From contig NZ_JAXRUV010000003.1 in NCBI RefSeq assembly GCF_034497705.1, positions 62,001 through 126,000 on the forward strand: DNA of 64,000 nt. The letters run 5' to 3'. The notes under the pieces were generated by a model, which had not been told where the DNA came from, did no database searches, and saw nothing but the letters and a program-made list of their open reading frames with translations. The position numbers and the translations under genes are program-made. Origin of the DNA: Marinococcus luteus_A. Its GTDB lineage: Bacteria > Bacillota > Bacilli > Bacillales > Marinococcaceae. This document shows positions 43,880-53,035 of the stretch, one piece after another (within the stretch, counting starts at the first letter, position 1; each line of letters starts with the position of its first letter).

Positions 43880-43908
43880 ATTCTATCAAAAATCACGACT
43901 GAGCGCAA
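43880..43908 (-). promoter_or_regulatory. Sigma-A promoter of rpsT
   Basis: On the minus strand TTGCGC (43908-43903) and TAGAAT (43885-43880) are spaced by 17 bases. Confidence 0.6.
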
Positions 43909-43971
43909 GATTCAGCAGGAAAGAGTTAAATGGATGAAATTTTCAGAATTAAAGCGAAGCGAACGCGAACA

Positions 43972-44000
43972 TTGAAGGAAGGGCGGGGCATTGCTATAAT
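43972..44000 (+). promoter_or_regulatory. Sigma-A promoter of lepA
   Basis: TTGAAG (43972-43977) and TATAAT (43995-44000) are 17 bases apart, with an extended TG upstream of the -10. Confidence 0.75.
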
Positions 44001-44062
44001 AGACGTTAGTCTCTGCGAACGGAACGCACGGCAAAGTAGTAATAACAGGAGTGATCGAATCA

Positions 44063-45886
44063 ATGAAAGAGCAGGAAAAAATTGAGCGCCAGAAGCGCAT
44101 TCGTAACTTTTCGATCATCGCCCATATTGATCACGGGAAATCGACGCTTGCTGACCGGATTTTAGAATCGACCAGTGCGTTGACCCAGCGTGAAATGAAA
44201 GACCAGATGCTGGACGCGATGGATTTAGAAAGAGAACGCGGTATTACGATTAAACTTAATTCTGTACAGCTGAAATATACACATACAGACGGAGTGGAGT
44301 ACATTTTTCACTTGATTGACACTCCGGGGCACGTCGACTTTTCCTATGAAGTGTCGCGGAGCCTGGCAGCCTGTGAGGGGGCTCTTCTGATTGTAGATGC
44401 CGCTCAGGGCATTGAAGCCCAGACGCTCGCCAATGTGTATCTTGCCCTCGATAACGACCTGGAAATCCTGCCTATTATCAATAAGGTGGATCTGCCGAGC
44501 GCAGAGCCTGAACGGGTAAAACAGGAAGTCGAGGATGTCATTGGCCTGGACGCTTCGGAGGCAGTACTTGCCTCCGCGAAGGATGGGATAGGCACAGACG
44601 AAATTTTAAGACAGATTGTTGAAAAGGTGCCGCCTCCGCAGGGCGATCCTTCAGCTCCGCTGCAGGGAATGATTTTCGACTCTGTATATGATACGTACCG
44701 CGGAGTTATCGCCTATATCCGGATTAAAGAAGGAACGGTCAAGCCGGGGGAGAAAATCCGGATGATGCAGACTGGAAAAGAATTCGAAGTATCGGACGTC
44801 GGCGTGTTTAATCCAAAGCCGGTCTCCTGCGATGAACTGACAGTGGGGGACGTTGGATTTATTATTGCCGGTATTAAAAACGTTGGCGATTCGAGAGTCG
44901 GCGATACGATTACAAACGCCCATAATCCGGCCGCCGAGCCGCTGCCGGGTTACAAACGCATGAATCCGATGGTTTTCTGTGGCCTGTTCCCGACAGATGC
45001 AAGCAAGTATAACGCGCTCCGGGACGCACTTGAACGGCTGGAGCTTAACGACAGCTCGCTGCAGTTTGAAGCAGAAACGTCCCAGGCACTCGGCTTCGGT
45101 TTCCGCTGTGGGTTCCTTGGTCTGCTTCATATGGAAATTATTCAGGAGCGCATTGAGCGTGAGTATAATATCGAGCTGATCACCACTGCGCCGAGCGTTA
45201 TTTATCACGTGCAGATGGTAGACGCCGAAATGAAAGAGATCGACAACCCTTCCAATATGCCGGATGCCCAGCAGGTGGAATGGGTGGAGGAGCCGTTCGT
45301 AAAAGCGACTGTCATGGTGCCAAATGATTACGTAGGTGCCGTTATGGAGCTGTGCCAGGCTAAGCGCGGCGAATTTAAAGACATGAAGTATATGGATGAT
45401 ACACGTGTGAATATCGTCTACGATCTTCCGTTAACCGAAATTGTCTACGACTTTTTCGACCAGCTGAAGTCACAGACAAAAGGATATGCTTCATTTGATT
45501 ATGAGTTTATCGGCTTTAAAGAAAGCAATCTCGTAAAGATGGATATTTTGTTAAACGGGGAAAGCGTGGATGCGCTGTCCGTTATTGTCCACCGGGACGT
45601 AGCCTATGAACGCGGGAAAGCTATCGTTGAAAAATTAAAAGATTTAATTCCGCGCCAACAGTTTGAAGTGCCGGTGCAGGCAACAATTGGAAAAAGCGTT
45701 ATTGCCCGTTCGACTATTAAAGCCATGAGGAAAAACGTTTTGTCTAAATGCTACGGCGGCGACATTACGCGGAAGCGTAAGCTGCTTGAAAAGCAGAAGG
45801 AAGGTAAAAAACGCATGAAAAGCGTTGGAAAAGTAGATGTTCCACAGGAAGCATTTATGTCTGTATTAAAGATGGATAAAGATTAA
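44063..45886 (+). CDS. lepA: Elongation factor 4 (LepA)
   Basis: LepA is a translational GTPase implicated in back-translocation and ribosome assembly. The 607-residue protein has G1 IIAHIDHGKSTLADR, the G2 RGITIKLNSVQL, G3 DTPGHVDFSYEVS, G4 INKVDLPSAEP, EF-G-like domains III and V, and the LepA-specific C-terminus (ITRKRKLLEKQKEGKKRMK). ATG 44063 is preferred, with GGAGTGA upstream; GTG 44051 is possible. It is followed by a terminator and hemW. Confidence 0.97.
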   Translation: MKEQEKIERQKRIRNFSIIAHIDHGKSTLADRILESTSALTQREMKDQMLDAMDLERERGITIKLNSVQLKYTHTDGVEYIFHLIDTPGHVDFSYEVSRSLAACEGALLIVDAAQGIEAQTLANVYLALDNDLEILPIINKVDLPSAEPERVKQEVEDVIGLDASEAVLASAKDGIGTDEILRQIVEKVPPPQGDPSAPLQGMIFDSVYDTYRGVIAYIRIKEGTVKPGEKIRMMQTGKEFEVSDVGVFNPKPVSCDELTVGDVGFIIAGIKNVGDSRVGDTITNAHNPAAEPLPGYKRMNPMVFCGLFPTDASKYNALRDALERLELNDSSLQFEAETSQALGFGFRCGFLGLLHMEIIQERIEREYNIELITTAPSVIYHVQMVDAEMKEIDNPSNMPDAQQVEWVEEPFVKATVMVPNDYVGAVMELCQAKRGEFKDMKYMDDTRVNIVYDLPLTEIVYDFFDQLKSQTKGYASFDYEFIGFKESNLVKMDILLNGESVDALSVIVHRDVAYERGKAIVEKLKDLIPRQQFEVPVQATIGKSVIARSTIKAMRKNVLSKCYGGDITRKRKLLEKQKEGKKRMKSVGKVDVPQEAFMSVLKMDKD

Positions 45887-45924
45887 GCAAAGCGGGCTGC
45901 CTTCCGGGCGGCCTTTGCTTTTTC
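45885..45924 (+). terminator. Intrinsic terminator after lepA
   Basis: AAGCAAAG (45885-45892) pairs with CTTTGCTT (45913-45920), with a GC-rich inner stem (GCTGCC with GGCGGC), followed by TTTT. Confidence 0.8.
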
Positions 45925-45945
45925 CATAAAGAAGGAGAGAAAAGC

Positions 45946-47088
45946 GTGGCAAAAGGATTGTACGTCCACATCCCTTTTTGCGAATACATTTGTTATTACT
46001 GTGATTTTAATAAATTTCTCATTAACAACCAGCCCGTCGATGAGTATTTAGAAGCACTGGAGCGGGAACTCGCCTCCTACACGATGGACCAGCTGCAGAC
46101 GGTTTATATCGGAGGGGGGACGCCGACGGCTCTTTCGGCTGTACAGGTGGAGAAGCTGATGCAGATCATGAACCGGCACGTTCCGGTAGGCCAGCTTGAG
46201 GAATATACGGTAGAGGTAAATCCGGGAGATGTAGGTAAGGAGAAGCTGTCGCTGCTGAAGGCAGGCGGAGTGGACCGGTTGAGTATTGGTGTTCAGACGT
46301 TTCATGATTCCCAGTTAAACAGTATCGGCCGGGGACATTCCGCAAACGAAGCGAAAGAAACAGTTCAGGCCGCCAGACAGGCCGGCTTTGATAACATCTC
46401 AATTGATTTAATGTTTGGGCTGCCGGGCCAGACGATGAAGGACTGGGAAGAGACGCTTGATGAAGCGATGGCGCTTGCCCCACCGCACGTGTCGGCTTAT
46501 TCATTGAAGATCGAAAAGCAGACCCGGTTTTATAATTGGTGGCGTGAAGGAAGAATCGCTCCGCTGCCGGAGGAAGAGGAAGCGGATATGTACGAGCTGC
46601 TTGTGGATCGTCTCGAAAGCCATGGGCTTGATGCTTATGAGATCAGTAACTTTGCAAGTGCCGGGTACAGCAGCCGTCACAACCGGATATACTGGCAGAA
46701 TGAAGAATATATTGGTGCTGGTGCCGGCGCTCACGGGTACACCGACGGCGTGCGATATGCCAACATTAAACCGTTGAACCATTATATCCAAGCCGTTCAG
46801 GAAAAAGGCAGTCCAGTGCAAACGACGCATCCGGTAACAAGAAAAGAACAGATCGAAGAGGAAATGTTTCTTGGGCTTCGGTTATATGAAGGTGTATCTA
46901 CGGAGCGTTTTTATCAGAAATACGGCTGTGCCGTGGAAGACATATATCCGGAAAGCATTCAGGAAGCGAAGCGGAAGGAGTGGCTCACAGAAGCAGAGGG
47001 CCGTTTGTTTTTAACAGAAGAAGGAAAGCTGCTCGGTAATGAAGTGTTTGCTTTATTTTTATTGGACGATGAGCCTGAAAATAATTGA
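45946..47088 (+). CDS. hemW: Radical SAM heme chaperone HemW
   Basis: The 380-residue protein begins at GTG 45946 and has the HemW form of the radical SAM motif, CEYICYYCDF (CxxxCxxCxF), not the CxC form of coproporphyrinogen dehydrogenase HemN. Further signatures are YIGGGTPTALS, YTVEVNPGD, RLSIGVQTFHD and SIDLMFGLPGQT. HemW delivers heme to respiratory enzymes; it was often annotated as hemN. It is next to lepA as in most Firmicutes. Confidence 0.94.
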   Translation: MAKGLYVHIPFCEYICYYCDFNKFLINNQPVDEYLEALERELASYTMDQLQTVYIGGGTPTALSAVQVEKLMQIMNRHVPVGQLEEYTVEVNPGDVGKEKLSLLKAGGVDRLSIGVQTFHDSQLNSIGRGHSANEAKETVQAARQAGFDNISIDLMFGLPGQTMKDWEETLDEAMALAPPHVSAYSLKIEKQTRFYNWWREGRIAPLPEEEEADMYELLVDRLESHGLDAYEISNFASAGYSSRHNRIYWQNEEYIGAGAGAHGYTDGVRYANIKPLNHYIQAVQEKGSPVQTTHPVTRKEQIEEEMFLGLRLYEGVSTERFYQKYGCAVEDIYPESIQEAKRKEWLTEAEGRLFLTEEGKLLGNEVFALFLLDDEPENN

Positions 47089-47118
47089 CAAAGCAAAAAT
47101 CCTTTGATAGCTTATAAA
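47085..47118 (+). promoter_or_regulatory. Probable promoter of the hrcA heat-shock operon
   Basis: A perfect TTGACA (47085-47090) overlaps the hemW stop. The clearest -10-like sequence TATAAA (47113-47118) is 22 bases away, longer than usual, so the exact -10 is uncertain. The CIRCE operator follows directly. Confidence 0.45.
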
Positions 47119-47124
47119 ATAGAT

Positions 47125-47151
47125 TTAGCACTCGGATAAAACGAGTGCTAA
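47125..47151 (+). promoter_or_regulatory. CIRCE operator (HrcA-binding site)
   Basis: TTAGCACTC (47125-47133), nine bases, GAGTGCTAA (47143-47151) matches the CIRCE consensus perfectly. The HrcA repressor made by the next gene binds here, giving autoregulated heat induction of hrcA-grpE-dnaK. Confidence 0.97.
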
Positions 47152-47167
47152 CAGAGGAGAATGTGTA

Positions 47168-48202
47168 ATGCTTACCGATCGACAATTACTCATTTTGCAA
47201 TCGATCATTGAAGATTATATTCAATCGGCCGAACCTGTAGGTTCAAGAAGCATCTCCAAAAAAAACAGCATTACGTTCAGTCCGGCCACCATCCGTAACG
47301 ATATGGCGGATTTGGAAGAGCATGGTTTTTTGGAAAAAACCCACAGTTCGTCCGGACGCATTCCTTCCCAAAAAGCTTACCGGCTGTATGTGGACCGCCT
47401 GCTGCTGCCGTACCGCTTCAGTGAACTTGAGATGAACAACATTCAATCGCTTTTTGCCGGTAAAATACTCGAAGCTGAAGAAGCAGTAAAGGAAACAGCC
47501 GGCATTTTGTCTGAATTGACGAGCTATGCCTCTATTGTGCTTGGCCCGGAAATGTTTGAATCGAGACTCAGGCAGATTCAGATTGTTCCTATTGGAAAAG
47601 AAGCAGCTGTTGCTGTCATCGTGACAGATACAGGATATGTGGAAAACCATACGGTAGCTCTTCCCCCGACGCTTGAAGCAGGGGAGCTCGAACAAATCAC
47701 GAACATTTTAAACGAGCGGCTGCGGGGGATTCCGCTTTATCAGCTGCAGCGGGCGCTTTTTTCTGAAGTGAGAGACGTTTTAAAGAGGTACGTGCTCAAC
47801 TACGAAGCAGCTCTTTCGTTTACGGAGGAAGCTCTCCGGAAATCGCGGCATGAAAAGATTTTTTACGGAGGCAAAACCAACCTGCTCAACCAGCCGGAAT
47901 TCAAAGACGTAGACCGTGTCCGGGCGCTGCTCGAATTAATGGAGGAGGAGCATCTGATTCACGAGCTCTTAAAACCAACCATTAACGGCATGACGATTAG
48001 AATTGGGCAGGAAAACACCAATGAAGCGTTTGAGCACTGCAGCATCATTTCTGCCACGTATTCCCTGGCTGGGAAGCCGGTGGGGACCATTGGCATTGTA
48101 GGACCGACAAGAATGGAATACCAAAAAGTTATCAGCCTGGTTAATCATCTTTCTTATGGTCTTTCAAATGTGTTAGATGACTTGTACCGGAGAGACTCTT
48201 AA
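47168..48202 (+). CDS. hrcA: Heat-inducible transcription repressor HrcA
   Basis: The 344-residue repressor has an N-terminal winged-helix domain (LTDRQLLILQSIIEDYI, EPVGSRSISKKN, FSPATIRNDMADLEEHGFL), the SSGRIPSQKAYRLYVD linker, a GAF-like domain and the C-terminal GIVGPTRMEYQKVISLV segment. It binds the CIRCE site in front of its own gene and needs GroEL to fold actively. GAGGAG precedes the ATG. Confidence 0.97.
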   Translation: MLTDRQLLILQSIIEDYIQSAEPVGSRSISKKNSITFSPATIRNDMADLEEHGFLEKTHSSSGRIPSQKAYRLYVDRLLLPYRFSELEMNNIQSLFAGKILEAEEAVKETAGILSELTSYASIVLGPEMFESRLRQIQIVPIGKEAAVAVIVTDTGYVENHTVALPPTLEAGELEQITNILNERLRGIPLYQLQRALFSEVRDVLKRYVLNYEAALSFTEEALRKSRHEKIFYGGKTNLLNQPEFKDVDRVRALLELMEEEHLIHELLKPTINGMTIRIGQENTNEAFEHCSIISATYSLAGKPVGTIGIVGPTRMEYQKVISLVNHLSYGLSNVLDDLYRRDS

Positions 48203-48295
48203 TGATAGTATTTGTTATTGGTTGAGGAACTTAATAAAGAGTCGGATATAGCGTGGCTTTGAACGATAGCAACAGCATTTATGGAGGTGGCGCAG

Positions 48296-48880
48296 GTGAG
48301 CGAAAAAAACAAACAGCAGGAAGAGGAAAAAAAGGATCAGGAAGCACCAAATGAAGAAGAAGTAACCGAAGAAGACGTCGAAATCCTTGAGCCGGAAGAT
48401 GTTGAAGAGGATGAACTTGAAGAGGAATCCGGTTCTCGTGAAGCAGAACTCGAAAAAGAAATAAACGAATGGAAAGACCGCGCTCTCCGTGCTCAGGCGG
48501 ATTTAGAGAATGTGCGCCGCAGAGCAAAAGCGGAAAAAGAGGAAGACGCCAAATACCGGGTCCAGCCTCTAGCAGAGGAGCTTCTGCCGGTAATGGACAA
48601 TTTTGAAAGAGCGATGCAGACCAAGCCGGATAATGAAAGTGCCCAGTCATTTATTGACGGCATGGCTATGGTCTATAATCAATTCAAATCTGCACTCGAA
48701 CAGCAGGGTGTGGAAGAAATCCCGGCACAGGGCGAATACTTTGACCCAACCATTCACCAGGCTGTCATGCAGGCTGATGAAGAAGGGTTTGAGTCCAATC
48801 AGATTGTGGAAGAAATGCAGAAGGGATACAGACTGAAAGATCGTGTGCTGCGCCCTTCAATGGTAAAAGTGAACAACTAA
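48296..48880 (+). CDS. grpE: Nucleotide exchange factor GrpE
   Basis: GrpE releases ADP from DnaK. The N-terminal region is very acidic (EEEVTEEDVEILEPEDVEED), then a long coiled coil and the C-terminal wing with YFDPTIHQAVMQ and GYRLKDRVLRPSMVKV. GTG 48296 (194 residues) is the better start because GGAGGTGG lies five bases upstream; ATG 48281 would place that site inside the gene. Confidence 0.96.
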   Translation: MSEKNKQQEEEKKDQEAPNEEEVTEEDVEILEPEDVEEDELEEESGSREAELEKEINEWKDRALRAQADLENVRRRAKAEKEEDAKYRVQPLAEELLPVMDNFERAMQTKPDNESAQSFIDGMAMVYNQFKSALEQQGVEEIPAQGEYFDPTIHQAVMQADEEGFESNQIVEEMQKGYRLKDRVLRPSMVKVNN

Positions 48881-48917
48881 TAATTCAGATATAGAGTACT
48901 GTATAGGAGGAAGAAAA

Positions 48918-50765
48918 ATGAGTAGAACAATTGGCATTGACTTAGGTACAACAAACTCTTGTGTAGCCGTTATGGAAGGCGGGGAAGCACAGGTTATTCC
49001 GAACCCTGAAGGCAACCGCACAACTCCTTCCGTTGTAGCATTTAAGGACGGGGAGCGTCAGGTTGGGGAAGTGGCTAAGCGCCAGTCTATCACAAACCCT
49101 AATACCATCAGCTCCATCAAGCGTCACATGGGAACAGACTACAAGGTGGAAATCGAAGGCAAAGAATACAATCCGCAGGAAGTTTCTGCGATTATTCTTC
49201 AAAAATTAAAGTCGGACGCTGAAAGCTATCTTGGCGAGACTGTTACAAACGCAGTTATCACAGTGCCTGCGTACTTTAACGACTCCCAGCGTCAGGCAAC
49301 AAAAGACGCTGGCCGTGTTGCGGGTCTTGAAGTAGACCGTATTGTAAACGAGCCGACAGCTGCGGCACTTGCCTACGGCCTAGAAAAAGAAGAGGATCAG
49401 ACTATCCTTGTATTTGACCTCGGCGGCGGTACATTTGACGTATCTATTCTCGAGCTTGGCGAAGGCTTTTTCGAAGTTCGTTCCACGTCCGGCGACAATA
49501 AGCTTGGCGGTGACGACTTTGACCAGGTGATTATCGATCATTTAGTGGATGAGTTCCGCAAAGAAAACGGCATTGACCTTTCCCAGGATAAAATGGCTGT
49601 GCAGCGCTTGAAGGATGCAGCAGAAAAAGCGAAAAAAGACCTGTCCGGTGTTACGCAGACACAGATTTCCCTGCCGTTTATCACAGCAGATCAGAGCGGA
49701 CCGAAGCACCTTGAGCTTACACTGACACGTGCTAAGTTTGATGAGCTTTCCTCGAAGCTGGTTGAGCGCACAATGGGGCCTACAAGACAGGCAATGAAAG
49801 ACGCCGGCCTCAGTGCTTCCGAAGTTGATAAAGTCATCCTTGTTGGTGGTTCCACACGTATTCCTGCTGTTCAGGAAGGCATTAAAAACTTAACTGGTAA
49901 AGAACCACACAAAGGTGTTAACCCGGATGAAGTGGTAGCCGTAGGTGCTGCTGTTCAGGCAGGCGTACTAACTGGTGATGTAAAAGACGTTGTATTGCTC
50001 GACGTTACACCACTTTCCCTTGGTATCGAAACGATGGGCGGAGTAACAACTAAATTAATCGACCGGAATACTACAATTCCGACAAGCAAATCCCAGACGT
50101 TCTCAACAGCAGCTGACAATCAGCCTTCTGTGGATATTCATGTGCTCCAGGGCGAGCGTGAAATGGCCGCAGACAACAAAACTCTTGGCCGTTTTCAGCT
50201 GACCGATATCCCACCAGCTCCGCGCGGCGTACCTCAAATCGAAGTCACCTTCGATATTGATGCCAACGGCATTGTGAACGTACGTGCGAAGGATCTTGGC
50301 ACCAACAAAGAGCAGTCTATTACCATCACTTCTTCCTCCGGTCTTTCCGAAGAAGAAATTGAAAAAATGGTAAAAGATGCTGAAGAAAACGCAGAAGAAG
50401 ACAAAAAGCGTAAAGAAGAAGTAGAAGTGCGCAACGAAGCGGATCAGCTCGTCTTCACGACAGAAAAAACGCTGAACGACCTCGGCGAAAACGTAACAGA
50501 AGAAGAAAAGCAGCAGGCTGAGGACGCAAAAGAAAAAGTGAAAACAGCACTTGAAGGCGAAGATGTTGAAGCCATTCGTACGGCAAAGGACGAGCTTCAG
50601 GAAATCGTTCAGCAGCTCACCACAAAAATGTATGAACAGGCAGCGCAGCAGGCTCAGCAGGAGCAGGGCGAAGCTGGCGGTGAAAGCAGTGACGATACTG
50701 TAGACGCTGACTATGAAGACGTTAAAGATGACAATGGTAACAGTGATAACAACAAAAACAGCTAA
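48918..50765 (+). CDS. dnaK: Chaperone DnaK (Hsp70)
   Basis: The 615-residue Hsp70 has the ATPase domain (IGIDLGTTNSCVAVMEGG, VFDLGGGTFDVSI, VGGSTRIPAVQ), the linker DVVLLDVTPLSLGIETMGG, the peptide-binding domain and an acidic C-terminal tail ending in NNKNS. It folds nascent and stressed proteins with DnaJ and GrpE. AGGAGG precedes the ATG. A long hairpin separates it from dnaJ. Confidence 0.98.
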   Translation: MSRTIGIDLGTTNSCVAVMEGGEAQVIPNPEGNRTTPSVVAFKDGERQVGEVAKRQSITNPNTISSIKRHMGTDYKVEIEGKEYNPQEVSAIILQKLKSDAESYLGETVTNAVITVPAYFNDSQRQATKDAGRVAGLEVDRIVNEPTAAALAYGLEKEEDQTILVFDLGGGTFDVSILELGEGFFEVRSTSGDNKLGGDDFDQVIIDHLVDEFRKENGIDLSQDKMAVQRLKDAAEKAKKDLSGVTQTQISLPFITADQSGPKHLELTLTRAKFDELSSKLVERTMGPTRQAMKDAGLSASEVDKVILVGGSTRIPAVQEGIKNLTGKEPHKGVNPDEVVAVGAAVQAGVLTGDVKDVVLLDVTPLSLGIETMGGVTTKLIDRNTTIPTSKSQTFSTAADNQPSVDIHVLQGEREMAADNKTLGRFQLTDIPPAPRGVPQIEVTFDIDANGIVNVRAKDLGTNKEQSITITSSSGLSEEEIEKMVKDAEENAEEDKKRKEEVEVRNEADQLVFTTEKTLNDLGENVTEEEKQQAEDAKEKVKTALEGEDVEAIRTAKDELQEIVQQLTTKMYEQAAQQAQQEQGEAGGESSDDTVDADYEDVKDDNGNSDNNKNS

Positions 50766-50786
50766 CGATCTGTAGCGCTGACGAAT

Positions 50787-50848
50787 GGGGCTGTCCCGAA
50801 TAGTGGTCACTTGACTGCTTCTATTCAAGGGGATGGCCCCTTCTTTCT
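50787..50848 (+). terminator. Long hairpin between dnaK and dnaJ
   Basis: GGGGC, TCCC and GAATAG on the 5' side pair with CTATTC, GGGA and GCCCC on the 3' side with small internal loops; TTCTTTCT follows. It may be an attenuating terminator that lowers dnaJ expression relative to dnaK. Confidence 0.6.
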
Positions 50849-50936
50849 GTAATGAATATGTTTTTCAGATTGAAGCGTCTTCTTGTAGAATGATAAGATA
50901 ACACGTATGGACAAGAGCGAGGAGTGAAGATGAACG

Positions 50937-52061
50937 ATGAGTAAACGCGATTATTACGATGTGCTTGGCGTCAGCAAAGACGCAGACGAGCAGGAAATAA
51001 AAAAAGCATATAGAAAACTGGCACGCCAGTATCACCCAGACGTCAACAAGGAAGACGACGCCGAAGAAAAATTTATTGAAATCAAAGATGCCTATGATAC
51101 ATTAAGCGATCCCCAGAAGCGCTCGAATTACGATCGTTTCGGCCATGAAGATCCGAACCAGGGCTTTGGCGGCGGCGGAGCCGGAGCTGGCGGTTTCGGA
51201 GGCGGCTTTGGCGATATTTTCGATATGTTTTTCGGCGGCGGTGCTTCAAGAGATCCAAACGCTCCGAGACAGGGGGCGGATCTGCAGTATACGATGACGC
51301 TTACCTTTAAGGAAGCAGCCTTCGGCAAAGATACAGAGATCGAAATTCCAAAAGAAGAAAATTGTGAAACGTGCGGTGGCGACGGCGCAAAGCCGGGTAC
51401 AGAAAAAAGAACATGCCGCCAGTGCGGCGGGCAGGGCCAGATGAACGTAGAACAGAATACACCGTTTGGCCGTGTCGTGAACCGGCGTGTGTGTGACCGC
51501 TGCAGCGGCTCGGGCGTCGAAGTGGAAGAAAAATGTCCTACATGTAACGGAAACGGACGCATCCGCCGGAACAAAAAGATCAATATTCATATTCCGGAAG
51601 GCGTCGACCACGGCCAGCAGATCCGCGTGAGCGGTCAGGGCGAGCCGGGTGCAAATGGCGGACCACCGGGCGACCTGTTTGTCGTTTTCAACGTTCAGCC
51701 GCATGAATTCTTTGAACGTGACGGAGATGACGTCTACTGCGAAATGCCGCTTACATTTGTTCAGGTAACGCTTGGCGATGAAATTGAAGTGCCGACACTG
51801 CGCGGTAAAGTTAAATTGAAAATACCGGCTGGCACCCAATCCGGAACAAAATTCCGTCTCCGGAATAAAGGTATTAATAACGTGCACGGACGTGGCCAGG
51901 GCGATCAGCATGTGAAAGTCCAGGTAGTGACGCCGAAGAAGCTGACGGACCGGCAGAAGGAACTGCTGCGGGAATTCGCAGAAATCAGCGGCGATGAAGA
52001 AACCGATGAACAGCACGGAAACTTCTTTGACCGTGTAAAACGGGCGTTTCGCGGAGAGTAA
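50937..52061 (+). CDS. dnaJ: Co-chaperone DnaJ (Hsp40)
   Basis: The 374-residue type I J-protein has the J domain (1-70) with the HPD tripeptide in RQYHPDVNKED, a glycine/phenylalanine-rich linker (FGGGGAGAGGFGGGFGD), four zinc-finger repeats (CETCGGDG, CRQCGGQG, CDRCSGSG, CPTCNGNG) and the C-terminal substrate-binding domain. It delivers clients to DnaK and stimulates its ATPase. GGAGTGA precedes it. Confidence 0.98.
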   Translation: MSKRDYYDVLGVSKDADEQEIKKAYRKLARQYHPDVNKEDDAEEKFIEIKDAYDTLSDPQKRSNYDRFGHEDPNQGFGGGGAGAGGFGGGFGDIFDMFFGGGASRDPNAPRQGADLQYTMTLTFKEAAFGKDTEIEIPKEENCETCGGDGAKPGTEKRTCRQCGGQGQMNVEQNTPFGRVVNRRVCDRCSGSGVEVEEKCPTCNGNGRIRRNKKINIHIPEGVDHGQQIRVSGQGEPGANGGPPGDLFVVFNVQPHEFFERDGDDVYCEMPLTFVQVTLGDEIEVPTLRGKVKLKIPAGTQSGTKFRLRNKGINNVHGRGQGDQHVKVQVVTPKKLTDRQKELLREFAEISGDEETDEQHGNFFDRVKRAFRGE

Positions 52062-52079
52062 AAAGAGAGGAGCAGACAT

Positions 52080-53024
52080 ATGAATTGGATTGAAATTTCT
52101 GTCCACACTACCCAGGAGGCAATTGACCCTGTGTCGTTTGTGCTTCAGGAAGCAGGGGCAAGCGGGGTCGTGATTGAAGATTCGGCTGACCTGGAGCGGG
52201 AATGGGAAGAGGCAGAAGACGAATGGTTCATGCTTTCTGAAGATAATTATCCGGATGAAGGCACGCTTGTAAAAGCCTATCTTCCAATGACAAGCTACGT
52301 CACCGATACTGTGGAGGAAATTAAGCAATCCATTAATGAACTGCTCCTTTACGATATTGATTTAGGACGAAACCAGGTAGTGCTTAAAGAAATCGCCGAG
52401 GAGGACTGGGCAGAGGCCTGGAAAAAGTATTACAAGCCTGTCCAGATCACGAATAAAGTTACTATTGTGCCTTCCTGGGAAGAGTATGAAAAAAAGAGCG
52501 GGGAAAAAATCATTACGCTGGATCCGGGCATGGCGTTTGGCACCGGCACCCACCCGACAACCGTGCTCAGCATGCAGGCGCTTGAAGAGTACACACGTCC
52601 GGGTAATGCAGTGCTGGATGTCGGCACCGGGTCCGGCGTGCTCGCTATAGGCGCGTGCCTGTTCGAAGCAGGAGAAATTCTTGCGCTCGACCTTGATGAA
52701 GTAGCCGTCAGAAGTGCTGAAGAAAATATCAGCCGAAACGGGATGGCAGAAAAAATTACCGTGGCCCAATCGGATCTGCTGGAATACCGGTCGATGCAGG
52801 CAGATATCATTGTGGCTAATATTTTGGCACCTATTATTATCCGCCTTGCAGAGGATGCGTTTAGTTCCCTTCAGCCGGATGGTGTGTTTATTACTTCAGG
52901 CATCATTGAAAGCAAACGTACGGATGTCGAACAGGCTCTGACGGAAGCGGGTTTTGTTATTGAGGATGTGCGGGCAGTCGAAGACTGGCTGTGCATTATT
53001 GCCCGCCGGCCGCAGACACTATAA
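52080..53024 (+). CDS. prmA: Ribosomal protein L11 methyltransferase
   Basis: PrmA trimethylates lysines of ribosomal protein L11. The 314-residue protein has an N-terminal L11-binding domain (about 1-90), the linker with TLDPGMAFGTGTHPTT and the SAM domain with VLDVGTGSGVLAIGA and the catalytic-loop VANILAPIIIRLA. It follows dnaJ with 18 bases between, in the usual Firmicutes order. Confidence 0.97.
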   Translation: MNWIEISVHTTQEAIDPVSFVLQEAGASGVVIEDSADLEREWEEAEDEWFMLSEDNYPDEGTLVKAYLPMTSYVTDTVEEIKQSINELLLYDIDLGRNQVVLKEIAEEDWAEAWKKYYKPVQITNKVTIVPSWEEYEKKSGEKIITLDPGMAFGTGTHPTTVLSMQALEEYTRPGNAVLDVGTGSGVLAIGACLFEAGEILALDLDEVAVRSAEENISRNGMAEKITVAQSDLLEYRSMQADIIVANILAPIIIRLAEDAFSSLQPDGVFITSGIIESKRTDVEQALTEAGFVIEDVRAVEDWLCIIARRPQTL

Positions 53025-53035
53025 AGGAGAGGAAT

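Noticed and set aside
50103..50828. 241-codon minus-strand frame in dnaK
   Set aside because: Shadow of the dnaK codon pattern; the protein would be a phenylalanine-rich nonsense sequence.
51246..52328. 360-codon minus-strand frame across dnaJ and prmA
   Set aside because: It covers two confidently assigned genes and resembles no family.
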